7,115 nt of DNA from Pseudomonadota bacterium (GTDB lineage Bacteria; Pseudomonadota; Gammaproteobacteria; Burkholderiales; SG8-41), in contig JAEYXO010000148.1 in NCBI GenBank assembly GCA_023431245.1, positions 1-7,115 of the forward strand, written 5' to 3'. Below, in pieces: positions 1 to 6,282 of the stretch. The notes below the pieces were generated by a model. It worked only from the letters and a program-made list of their open reading frames with translations. It was not told the origin of the DNA and searched no databases. The position numbers were made by a program, and so were the translations under genes. How positions within the stretch are numbered: the stretch's first letter is position 1; the number at the start of each line of letters is the position of its first letter.

Positions 1-412
1 AGAATCCCCACAGCCCGGTCAGCGCGACGCCGCCCAGCGCCACCGCCAGCACATAGCCGGACTGCAGCGGCGGCGGCACGCCGTTGCGGATCACCCGGCG
101 CGTCACCAGCAGCAGCCACAGTGCCGCGACACCCGCGGCCAGTGCCCAAGCCAGCGCCGTTGCGGTCGCGGGCGCTGCAAACAGCACGAACAGCGCGAGG
201 TAGCCGACGCACAACACACCGTTGAGCAGCGGCATCCACAGCATGGTGGCCGTGATCGGCCCGACGGTGTCCGCGCGCGACAGGATGAAGGCCAGCCCGT
301 TCAGTGCCGGGAAGGTCAGCATCAGCCCTGCCGCCGCGGGGAAATGGCCGGCCAGCGCCACGATCAGCGCGAACACCGCCGTGCCGGCGGCGACGCGCAG
401 CGCGATGTTCAG
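1..412 (-). CDS. Multi-pass membrane protein of unknown family (partial, runs off left edge)
   Basis: This open frame lies just after the MBL-fold gene on the same strand, and its 3' end is outside the window. About 137 residues are visible. The translation is strongly hydrophobic, with roughly five membrane segments: residues about 3-23, 28-47, 57-82, 86-106 and 119-137. Short polar turns (SRADT, TRRVIRNG) separate them, so it is almost certainly a real inner-membrane protein. I do not recognise the family. The start is uncertain. The frame is open up into the end of the MBL gene but has no ATG, GTG or TTG before GTG at 376, which falls inside the first membrane segment. CTG at 412 (LNIALRVAAG...) keeps that segment whole and is used here. 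No good Shine-Dalgarno sequence precedes it, so coupling to the upstream gene is likely. It could also be a gene with a damaged 5' end. Coding call firm; start and function not. Confidence 0.6.
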   Translation of the reverse strand, partial: MNIALRVAAGTAVFALIVALAGHFPAAAGLMLTFPALNGLAFILSRADTVGPITATMLWMPLLNGVLCVGYLALFVLFAAPATATALAWALAAGVAALWLLLVTRRVIRNGVPPPLQSGYVLAVALGGVALTGLWGF

Positions 413-452
413 TGCAGCGGGGATGATGGGCCTTGCGCGGCGGGACTGCTGT

Positions 453-1439
453 TCAGCCGCCGAAGGTGTAGCGGCTGCCGACGTTGGAATAGACCACGCG
501 GTCCGGCATCTGCTGGCGCAGCATGTCGATGAAGCGTTCGCCGGTGCAGTGCATCGGCACGATCACGTCCGGATTGATGGCCTGCAGTTCCTTCATCGTG
601 TGCTGCAGGTATTCGACATTCGAGGGTCCGAGGTGGAAGCCGCCCATCACCGCGTGCACCTTGTCGACATTCGCCGCCTTCATCGCGCTCCGCACCGTGT
701 TGATGATGCCGGTGTGGCCGCAGGAGGAAATCACCACCAGGCCCTTGCCCTTCACGATGTAGCAGGTCGCGTGTTCGTCGGGGTGGGTGTCCTTCACCAG
801 CTTGCCGGCGCGCTCGGCCTCGGTGAAATGGTCGTCCACCACCAGCGAGCCGCCGGTGACAGTTTCGAAGGACTCGCGCTCGATGTAGCCCGAGGTGAAG
901 GGGCCGTCGAGCGCCCGCGGCTGCGGGCAGCACACCGGCATCACCTTCTGCGCCTCCAGCGCTGCGCGGTCGAGCGTGCACCAGGGCATTGGGTCGCCGC
1001 CCTCCTTGATCCACTTGGTGCGGAACACCGTTTCGCCGCCGACATAGAGCGCGATGTCATCGCGCATCTGGCCGCGGTGCTGCTTCACGAAACCCTGCAG
1101 CCCGCCGAAATGGTCGAGGTGGCCGTGGGAGAGGATCAGGCCGTTGATTTTGCCGGGCTCGATGCCCAGCAGTTCGAAATTGCGGTTGATGATTTCCGGC
1201 GTGTAGCCGAAATCGAGCACGTACTGCGCTTTCGCGCCGTCCTTCTCCGAGGCGAGATGCAGCGACAGTCCCCACTCGCAGGCAAAGGAGCTCTCGGGCC
1301 GGCCGTAAATGCGGCCGACATGTTCGATCTGCACATGCGGGTGGCTCATCCGCGGCAGGAAACGCTCGTAGCGGGAATCGACCAGCACCCGCACCGTGAG
1401 GGCGTCGACGACGGGGGCGGTGAAGTGGTTTGCGGCCAT
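453..1439 (-). CDS. MBL-fold metallo-hydrolase, COG1237-like
   Basis: A 328-residue soluble protein with no signal peptide, so probably cytoplasmic. It shows the metallo-beta-lactamase metal motif SHGHLDHFGG, with H105, H107, D109 and H110. Later candidate ligands are H242 in SSCGHTGIINTV, H269 in GGFHLG and H297 in MHCTG. This combination (CGHTGI-N-T, GGFHL, HCTG) is the pattern I associate with COG1237, the family that includes archaeal proteins named as methanopterin-pathway phosphate synthases. That specific reaction is not expected here, and the substrate is unknown. All core metal ligands look intact, so it should be an active hydrolase or related enzyme. It has seven cysteines, including an adjacent pair at 170-171. 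The ATG is supported by GGAGGAG at 1449-1455, 9 nt upstream. It sits 97 nt after the transporter gene on the same strand, suggesting action on the imported compound. Fold certain; function unknown. Confidence 0.9.
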   Translation of the reverse strand: MAANHFTAPVVDALTVRVLVDSRYERFLPRMSHPHVQIEHVGRIYGRPESSFACEWGLSLHLASEKDGAKAQYVLDFGYTPEIINRNFELLGIEPGKINGLILSHGHLDHFGGLQGFVKQHRGQMRDDIALYVGGETVFRTKWIKEGGDPMPWCTLDRAALEAQKVMPVCCPQPRALDGPFTSGYIERESFETVTGGSLVVDDHFTEAERAGKLVKDTHPDEHATCYIVKGKGLVVISSCGHTGIINTVRSAMKAANVDKVHAVMGGFHLGPSNVEYLQHTMKELQAINPDVIVPMHCTGERFIDMLRQQMPDRVVYSNVGSRYTFGG

Positions 1440-1448
1440 GCTCTGGTT

Positions 1449-1455
1449 CTCCTCC
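1449..1455 (-). promoter_or_regulatory. Ribosome binding site of the MBL-fold gene
   Basis: The minus strand reads GGAGGAG here, 9 nt before the ATG at 1439. It is a near-perfect Shine-Dalgarno sequence and fixes the start. The rest of the gap to the permease stop (1440-1538) shows no convincing promoter or terminator. It contains a 5-bp GGCAG/CTGCC inverted repeat without a T tract, so readthrough from the permease gene is the simplest view. Confidence 0.75.
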
Positions 1456-1538
1456 GGACGGTTGCGGGCTGCCGGGTTCGTGCCCGTTTCAGGCAGAGCC
1501 TAGCACTGCCGGGCGAGCCGTGCGCAGGTGGGGCGGGT

Positions 1539-3509
1539 TCAGTCCAGCGGCCAGGGCATGTCGACGGCGGACTGGAGCAGACCCGCCGGGTACTGCAGCA
1601 CGAAGAAATGCCCGAAAAGGCTCATCACCGCAACCGCGGCCAGCGCGCCGGCGACGGCCAGGGGCCAGCGAACGCCGGCCTTCAGTCCGAGGAAGGCCGT
1701 GATATAGATGAATATGCCCGGGATGAATCCGACGAGGCCGATGGCCGCCAGCAGCGCCAGTATCCAGCCCTGGAAATGTAGGTCGCCGTGGGCGGGTCGC
1801 TTGTCGCTGCTCCAGTCGCGCTCGCTGTCGAAAAACACCGGATCGGGACGCTCGCGGCGGAACAGCAGCGCGGCGGCGATCAACAGGGCCAGGGTGACCA
1901 GTGTCACCGCCAGCGGAAACACCTTGCCCAGAAATTCGAGCTGCCAGGTGTCGTAAACCGTGTACAGGCAGATCGCGATCAGCAGCCCGAGGAAAACGGC
2001 CTGCGGACCCTTGTCCACCGGCGCGTGTGGCCCCGCCGGCGTCAGCGGATCGCGCTTCACCTTCATGCGTATCGCCAGGTAAACCGAAACCGCGATCAGC
2101 GCCAGGATCAGCAGCACACCGCCGCGCTGCAGGAAGGACGCGCCGTAGACCTGGATCGACTGGTAGACCGAGGCATCAAGGCGCATCGACAGCACGAAGC
2201 CGATCAGGAAGGCGGGCCGCGACCAGCCGAAACGTTTCATGTACATCCCGAACACGCCGAGCACGGACAGCGCGATCAGGTCTTCCCAGGCGCGCGTGGC
2301 CTGGAAGGCCGCGAAGTAGATGATGACGATCATGAACGGCGCCACCAGCATGAAGGGCACCAGCGTCAGGCGCGCGATCGGCCGGGCGAGGAAGAGGCAG
2401 ATGCCCGCACCTAAGACATTGGCGATCGCGAGCGACCAGATGATGATGAAGGTCAGGTCGAGATGGCGTTCCATCATGCCGATGCCCGGCTCGATTCCGA
2501 TCAGCACCAGCGCGCCGAGGAACAGCGCCATGCTGCCGGAGCCCGGTATGCCAAACATCAGCGTCGGCACCAGCGCGCCACCGTTGTCCGCATTGTTGGA
2601 GGCCTCCGGACCGATCACTCCGCGAATGTCGCCCTTGCCGAACTGCGAGCGGTCCTTTGCCGACTGCATCGCATGGGCGTAGGCGACCCAGTTGGTGACC
2701 GAACCGCCGAGGCCCGGCAACGCGCCGATGAACACACCGAGCGCGGAGCAGCGTAGCACCAGCCACTTGTGCCTCAGCGTTTCGCGGAATCCCTGCAGCG
2801 TGCCGGCGCCGAGTTCGGGAATCGACGAAATGCTGGTCCGTTTGCGCATCACTTCCACGATCTCCGGGATCGCGAACATCGCGAGGCCGACGATCACCAG
2901 CGGCAGGCCGTCGCTGAGGTACAGCGTGCCGAAGGTCAGGCGCTCCTCCGCGGTGGCGGGCGCGGCGCCGATGCTGCCGAACAGGAGGCCCATGCCGCAC
3001 ATGATCAGGCCCTTGATCGCGCTGTCTCCGGTCAGCATGCCGACCATCGTCAGCGCCAGCACCACCAGCATCAGCTGCTCGCCGAAACCCACCGCCAGGA
3101 TCAGCGGCCGCGCGAACTGGATCGCCAGCGTCAGCATCAGCGCGCCGAAGAGGCCGCCGAGCAGCGAAGCCGAGAAGGCCGCCCCCAGCGCGCGTGCGGC
3201 CTCGCCGCGCCGGGCCAGAGGATGGCCGTCCATGATGGTGGCCTGCGCGCTCGAGGTGCCGGGGATGCCCACCAGCACTGCGGGAAAGGTGTCCGAGGTG
3301 TTGGTGACCGCCAGCAGGCCGATCATCATCGGCAGCACCAGCGTCGGATCGCCGCCGTAGACGAAGGGCAGCAGCAGCGACAGCGCGGCGATGCCGCCGA
3401 GGCCCGGCAGGATGCCGACCACCAGGCCGAGCAGCACGCCGCCCAGCAGGAAGAGCAGGTGCTGCACGCTGGCGAGCGCGTACAGCGCCTGCAGGAGGTC
3501 GGCTTGCAT
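1539..3509 (-). CDS. TctA-TctB fused permease of a tripartite tricarboxylate transporter
   Basis: A 656-residue inner-membrane protein. Residues about 1-485 are a full TctA large subunit. The two homologous halves are marked by paired motifs: GILPGLGGI (32-40) and GALPGLGGS (262-270), then GIPGTSSA (81-88) and GIPGSGS (320-326), with the family stretch GPEASNNADNGGALVP at 300-315. TctA proteins are usually about 500 residues. The remaining 150 or so residues hold four further membrane segments (about 504-520, 528-549, 580-604, 615-638) around a charged loop, with FP and a final YPAG as in TctB, so the small subunit appears fused. No separate tctB lies nearby. TTT systems import carboxylates with a periplasmic receptor, using an ion gradient. 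An in-frame TAA touches the ATG, so no earlier start exists; no clear Shine-Dalgarno is visible, suggesting coupling to the receptor gene that ends 28 nt upstream. Ligand unknown. Confidence 0.93.
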   Translation of the reverse strand: MQADLLQALYALASVQHLLFLLGGVLLGLVVGILPGLGGIAALSLLLPFVYGGDPTLVLPMMIGLLAVTNTSDTFPAVLVGIPGTSSAQATIMDGHPLARRGEAARALGAAFSASLLGGLFGALMLTLAIQFARPLILAVGFGEQLMLVVLALTMVGMLTGDSAIKGLIMCGMGLLFGSIGAAPATAEERLTFGTLYLSDGLPLVIVGLAMFAIPEIVEVMRKRTSISSIPELGAGTLQGFRETLRHKWLVLRCSALGVFIGALPGLGGSVTNWVAYAHAMQSAKDRSQFGKGDIRGVIGPEASNNADNGGALVPTLMFGIPGSGSMALFLGALVLIGIEPGIGMMERHLDLTFIIIWSLAIANVLGAGICLFLARPIARLTLVPFMLVAPFMIVIIYFAAFQATRAWEDLIALSVLGVFGMYMKRFGWSRPAFLIGFVLSMRLDASVYQSIQVYGASFLQRGGVLLILALIAVSVYLAIRMKVKRDPLTPAGPHAPVDKGPQAVFLGLLIAICLYTVYDTWQLEFLGKVFPLAVTLVTLALLIAAALLFRRERPDPVFFDSERDWSSDKRPAHGDLHFQGWILALLAAIGLVGFIPGIFIYITAFLGLKAGVRWPLAVAGALAAVAVMSLFGHFFVLQYPAGLLQSAVDMPWPLD

Positions 3510-3537
3510 TTAGGCGATCGTGATGCCGGTGCCGGTG

Positions 3538-4635
3538 TTACTCGATCGAGACGTTGTGCTCGGACTTGTAGTAGTTCTTGAGCCAGGCCCAGGACTCGGG
3601 CTTGAAGGAGGTCGCGTCCTTGATGATCGGGAGCGCCGCATCACCGATGAACTGCGGGTAACCCTCGATGATCTGCCCGGCGTGTTTTTCGAAGTCCGGA
3701 TCCTTCAGGATGTTGGCAATCGCCGTGCGCCAGGCCGCGACAACCGGCTTTGGCGTGCCTGCCGGCAGGAAAATGCCCTTGTTGAGCATGGTCATCATCT
3801 TGTTCACCGACTGCCAGGCGTCATAACCGGGCCCCGAGGGTTTCCTGCCGTGCATCAGCTCGTAGGCTTCGCCGAAGTGCGGCAGGTCGGGCACGTTCGG
3901 ATCGCGCACCAGCGTGCCCTTGCTGTCGGTGATGCCCAGCGAATACAGCGGCACCGCCTTGCCGGCCTTCACCAGCTTCGATGCGGCCCCGAGATAGCCG
4001 GGCATCGAGTCGTAGTTGATGTTCAGCTCGTTGCGCTCGAAGGCGAGGCGCACCGGACCGCGGTTCATGCCCCAGACATATTTCGGCTTGAGGCCGAGCA
4101 GTTCGAAGGTCAGCACCGAACGCGCCTCGCCGCCGGCCGCGCTCTGCCCGCCGAAAACCAGTCCCTTGCCCTTGAGGCGGGCGACGTCTTTCGCGCCGCC
4201 AAGGCCCAATGCGGGCGAGGCATAGACAACCACGCCTTGCGGCGAGAGCAACACCGGCAGCCACTTGTCCAGCTCGAACTTGACCCGCGAGCGCTCGAAC
4301 ACGAAGCTGCCGACGGTGGTCGCCGAAATCACGATGGCATGGGTGCCGTCCGCAACCGCGCGTTCCTGGAAACGGTTGGCGCCGGGGATTGAGCGCGAGC
4401 CGGGCACGTTGAGCACGATGATGGTCGGTTTGCCCGGCAGGTGTTTTTCGAGGAAAGGCTGCAGCGCGCGGATGTAGACGTCGGAACCGCCGCCAGGCGC
4501 GAAGGGCACCGTCACCAGGATGCGTTTGCCCGAAAAATCGACCTTCTGCGCCAGGGCCTCGGCTGCCGGCAGCAGTGCCGCGCAGGCGGCGACGCCCAGC
4601 CAGACGAAATGCTTCAACGAAAAATGCAGATTCAT
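3538..4635 (-). CDS. Divergent Bug/TctC-like periplasmic substrate-binding protein
   Basis: A 365-residue protein, longer than the usual 320 or so of the Bug/TctC family. A signal peptide is clear: LKH near the N-terminus, a hydrophobic core at about 10-27, and a likely signal peptidase I cut after ALA (residue 29). The mature part begins with a recognisable first binding loop, VPFAPGGGSDVYIRAL (43-58). ADGTHAIVISATT (95-107) matches the family PDG-T segment. Other family marks are altered: the usual RPGAGG reads NVPGSRSIPGAN, and the second-domain HIPYKG segment is replaced by VWGMNRGPVRLAF (187-199). The C-terminal region has inserts and a W-rich tail. It is the first gene of the transporter cluster, so it is probably the cognate receptor of the fused permease, with a ligand unlike that of the two Bug proteins on the other strand. 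AGGAG lies 6 nt before the ATG. Ligand unknown. Confidence 0.88.
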   Translation of the reverse strand: MNLHFSLKHFVWLGVAACAALLPAAEALAQKVDFSGKRILVTVPFAPGGGSDVYIRALQPFLEKHLPGKPTIIVLNVPGSRSIPGANRFQERAVADGTHAIVISATTVGSFVFERSRVKFELDKWLPVLLSPQGVVVYASPALGLGGAKDVARLKGKGLVFGGQSAAGGEARSVLTFELLGLKPKYVWGMNRGPVRLAFERNELNINYDSMPGYLGAASKLVKAGKAVPLYSLGITDSKGTLVRDPNVPDLPHFGEAYELMHGRKPSGPGYDAWQSVNKMMTMLNKGIFLPAGTPKPVVAAWRTAIANILKDPDFEKHAGQIIEGYPQFIGDAALPIIKDATSFKPESWAWLKNYYKSEHNVSIE

Positions 4636-4641
4636 GGACTT

Positions 4642-4647
4642 CTCCTC
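4642..4647 (-). promoter_or_regulatory. Ribosome binding site of the divergent receptor gene
   Basis: GAGGAG on the minus strand, about 6 nt before the ATG at 4635. The following codons form an immediate signal peptide, so this start is well supported. Confidence 0.7.
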
Positions 4648-4663
4648 GCTTCGTTGTGGATGA

Positions 4664-4687
4664 GCCGGAACGCTGCAACCATCCGGC
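4664..4687. repeat. Inverted repeat in the leader of the leftward operon
   Basis: GCCGGA at 4664-4669 and TCCGGC at 4682-4687 form a perfect 6-bp inverted repeat with a 12-nt spacer, ending about 17 nt upstream of the ribosome binding site. In the leftward transcript it could fold into a hairpin. It has no T tract, so it is not a terminator. A role in translation control or as a protein site is possible but unproven. Confidence 0.35.
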
Positions 4688-4727
4688 GCTGACGCGGCGA
4701 TCTTCGTCGTCTGCGCAAGCTGTCATG

Positions 4728-4750
4728 GGCGGCAACGCGTATTGCCTGCC
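4728..4750. repeat. Bulged inverted repeat downstream of the leftward promoter
   Basis: GGCGGCAA (4728-4735) pairs with TTGCC-T-GCC (4742-4750) around a 6-nt spacer: eight base pairs with one bulged T. It lies just downstream of the predicted leftward transcription start near 4767. It could be an operator or a stabilising 5' hairpin. Confidence 0.4.
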
Positions 4751-4773
4751 GCACTACGGTGGAACCGGCAGTC

Positions 4774-4802
4774 ACTCTAGCCCGGGCGGCCAATATGGTC
4801 AA
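4774..4802 (-). promoter_or_regulatory. Candidate sigma70 promoter of the leftward transporter operon
   Basis: On the minus strand TTGACC (4797-4802, 5 of 6 to the -35 consensus) is followed after exactly 17 nt by TAGAGT (4774-4779, 4 of 6 to the -10). It would start transcription near 4767, giving a leader of about 130 nt that contains two inverted repeats. The call is by eye and has no experimental support. Confidence 0.45.
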
Positions 4803-4853
4803 TTAAGCAGGACGGCGGCAACTGAATAGCGAAAGAGGCCGTGTCAGAACGAC

Positions 4854-4902
4854 GCGCAAAAACAAATGCGCAAGTCCGCAGCGGCTTGAAGGATTGCGCA
4901 AT
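4854..4902. repeat. Clustered GCGCAA words and a 10-bp palindrome, possible operator
   Basis: GCGCAA begins at 4854, 4868 and 4896, spacings of 14 and 28 bp. The last copy lies inside the perfect palindrome ATTGCGCAAT (4893-4902). A fourth copy within TGCGCAAG (4712-4719) repeats the 8-mer at 4867-4874. The cluster lies between the two divergent promoters, where a regulator would be expected to bind. Chance is not excluded. Confidence 0.3.
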
Positions 4903-5094
4903 TGCGGATGAAACCGCAACGAGCGCGGCGCGCAGGCGCGGCGTACAAAACCCGACAGCAACAAGGCATCACCGCACGCCGGACAACGATGCCGCAGCAC
5001 TGAACAGCGCTGCCTTATCCGCAGACCGCGCATCATGATCTCCGGGCTTGTTATTCTGTGGCCTGCAGCTGCACCGGGTGGTTTAATCGGCGCA

Positions 5095-5124
5095 CTGACA
5101 GAATAATAAAAATATCAATAAAAT
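5095..5124 (+). promoter_or_regulatory. Candidate sigma70 promoter of the first rightward Bug gene
   Basis: CTGACA (5095-5100, 5 of 6 to the -35) and TAAAAT (5119-5124, 5 of 6 to the -10) are separated by 18 nt, inside an AT-rich tract that stands out in this GC-rich sequence. Transcription would start near 5131, leaving a leader of about 59 nt. TATGAT at 5133-5138 is an alternative -10 but lacks a matching -35. Confidence 0.5.
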
Positions 5125-5174
5125 CAAATACTTATGATAGTTCATACAGGGGCCGCTGTGTCATTCACTGTCCC

Positions 5175-5181
5175 GGAGGAG
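5175..5181 (+). promoter_or_regulatory. Ribosome binding site that fixes the start at 5190
   Basis: GGAGGAG lies 8 nt before ATG 5190. It decides against the in-frame GTG at 5058, which has no comparable site and would place 44 non-family residues ahead of the signal peptide. Confidence 0.8.
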
Positions 5182-5189
5182 AGCAGACC

Positions 5190-6155
5190 ATGATCACCCG
5201 CATCGCCGTCACCGCGCTGGCGCTGGCCGCCACGCTCGCCAGCACCCTTGCAGCCGCGCAGAATTTCCCCACCCGCCCGATGCGCCTGATCGTGCCGCTC
5301 GCCGCCGGCGGCGGCATGGACAGCGTCACGCGCAATGTCGCCAACAGTTTCACCGAGGCGATGGGCCAGAACGCGGTGGTCGACAACCGTCCCGGCGCGG
5401 GCAGCCTGCTGGCGATGGAGATCCTCGCCGATGCCGCGCCCGACGGGCACACGCTGATGATGATCAGCGCCACCACGGTGATCTATCCGCTGCTCTACAA
5501 ATCGAAACTCGACCCGGTGCGCGATTTCCTGCCGGTGTCCCAGGCCACCGCCCAGGGTTATGCGCTGGTGGTGCATCCGACGCTGCCGGTGAAAAACGTG
5601 CTCGAGTTCGTCAAGTACGCCAAGGCCAATCCCGGCAAACTGACCTATGCCTCCTCCGGCATCGGCAGCCCGATCCACATGACCACCGAGCTGATGCAGA
5701 TCGCCACCGGTACCCAGCTGATGCACATTCCCTACAAGGGCATGGGCGCGGCCTATGCCGATCTCGTCGGCGGACGCATCAGCTTTTCCTTCGCCACCAT
5801 CATCTCCTCGCAGCAGCATGTGAAGGCGGGGCGGCTGCGCGTGCTGGCGGTATCGACCGGCAAACGCGCGCCGGCGCTGCCCGACACCCCGACCATGGCG
5901 GAGGCCGGCGTGCCCGGCGTGGTGGTGGTCAACTGGTACGGGCTGATCGCGCCCAAGGCCACGCCGAGAACCGGGGTCGAACGCATCGCCGCCGAAACCG
6001 CGCGCGCGGTGAAAGCCCCGGCGATGGAAAAACACCTGATCGCCGACGGCTCGGAGGGCGTGGGCTCGACACCCGCGGAATTCACCGCGCACATCCGCGC
6101 CGAGAGCGAGCAGTGGCGCAAGGTGATCAAGCAGGGCGGCATCAAGGCGCAATGA
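5190..6155 (+). CDS. Bug/TctC family periplasmic substrate-binding protein
   Basis: A 321-residue receptor of standard family length. Residues 1-23 are a signal peptide (MITRIAV..., likely cut after AAA before QNFP). Family marks appear in order: FPTRPMRLIVPLAAGGGMD (26-44, first ligand loop), NRPGAGS (66-72), APDGHTLM (83-90), a YASSGIGSPIH second loop (153-163), HIPYKGMG (179-186), PDTPTMAEAG (231-240) and a C-terminal SEQWRKVIKQGGIKA. Bug proteins bind small carboxylates or related organic compounds between two lobes; many have no dedicated permease. An upstream in-frame GTG at 5058 would be longer, but it would include the AT-rich promoter tract and bury the signal peptide. GGAGGAG (5175-5181) stands 8 nt before ATG 5190, so this start is chosen. 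It is divergent from the transporter operon and followed by a paralogue. Ligand cannot be told from sequence. Confidence 0.95.
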   Translation: MITRIAVTALALAATLASTLAAAQNFPTRPMRLIVPLAAGGGMDSVTRNVANSFTEAMGQNAVVDNRPGAGSLLAMEILADAAPDGHTLMMISATTVIYPLLYKSKLDPVRDFLPVSQATAQGYALVVHPTLPVKNVLEFVKYAKANPGKLTYASSGIGSPIHMTTELMQIATGTQLMHIPYKGMGAAYADLVGGRISFSFATIISSQQHVKAGRLRVLAVSTGKRAPALPDTPTMAEAGVPGVVVVNWYGLIAPKATPRTGVERIAAETARAVKAPAMEKHLIADGSEGVGSTPAEFTAHIRAESEQWRKVIKQGGIKAQ

Positions 6156-6161
6156 GCCGAT

Positions 6162-6197
6162 GCACCGGCAGGGTGCGCCGGGCAGGGCGGTTTTTTT
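6162..6197 (+). terminator. Weak candidate terminator after the first rightward Bug gene
   Basis: Seven nt after the stop, GCACC/GGTGC (6162-6166, 6172-6176) can form a 5-bp hairpin. Next to it CGCC/GGCG (6176-6179, 6186-6189) forms a 4-bp stem, then one G and a run of seven T (6191-6197). The T run is typical of an intrinsic terminator, but the adjoining stem is short, so termination may be partial. Confidence 0.4.
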
Positions 6198-6204
6198 CGC
6201 GGAG

Positions 6205-6233
6205 ATCACAGCGCCGCGCGGCTGGGCTATGAT
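6205..6233 (+). promoter_or_regulatory. Candidate promoter of the second rightward Bug gene
   Basis: ATCACA (6205-6210, 4 of 6 to the -35) and TATGAT (6228-6233, 5 of 6 to the -10) are separated by 17 nt. With the T tract just upstream, this suggests that the second receptor gene can be expressed on its own. Predicted start is near 6240, a leader of about 43 nt. Confidence 0.45.
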
Positions 6234-6282
6234 GTCCCGGCAGCACCCATAAAAAATCCATCAATGCACCAGGAGGAGCAAC

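Larger units (their letters stand above)
4636..5189. other. Divergent intergenic region, 554 bp
   Basis: This region separates the leftward operon from the rightward Bug genes. Composition is less GC-biased than the genes, and 5100-5150 is strongly AT-rich. It holds the two candidate promoters, two inverted repeats near the leftward start, a perfect 10-bp palindrome ATTGCGCAAT (4893-4902), and the word GCGCAA at 4713, 4854, 4868 and 4896. Short open frames on both strands (for example 4803-5036 minus, 4841-5038 plus) have no family resemblance and codon use unlike the neighbours, so I do not call a gene. The length is enough for regulator binding sites. Confidence 0.6.

Noticed and set aside
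1440..1538. Possible terminator or promoter in the gap before the MBL gene
   Set aside because: Only a 5-bp inverted repeat without a T tract and a TAGGCT box without a -35 were seen. Neither is strong enough to break the operon.
222..1781. 519-codon open frame on the plus strand, antisense to the membrane and MBL genes
   Set aside because: Its translation is rich in R, A, H and G with no family motifs. The minus strand in the same place has metal-binding and membrane signatures. It is the usual GC-bias shadow.
3821..4735. 304-codon minus-strand frame overlapping the divergent receptor
   Set aside because: Arginine- and alanine-rich out-of-frame shadow of the receptor gene, which has a signal peptide and a well-placed ribosome binding site.
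4803..5038. Short overlapping open frames on both strands in the divergent intergenic region
   Set aside because: No family resemblance, codon use unlike the neighbouring genes, and weak or no ribosome binding sites. The 4841 GTG has AAAGAGG only 2 nt upstream.
5058..5189. N-terminal extension of the first Bug gene from GTG 5058
   Set aside because: It covers the AT-rich promoter tract, lacks a ribosome binding site, and puts 44 unrelated residues before a normal signal peptide. ATG 5190 has GGAGGAG 8 nt upstream.
5142..6209. 355-codon minus-strand open frame across the first Bug gene
   Set aside because: Low-complexity H/R/G-rich translation opposite a clear Bug receptor with signal peptide and ribosome binding site.
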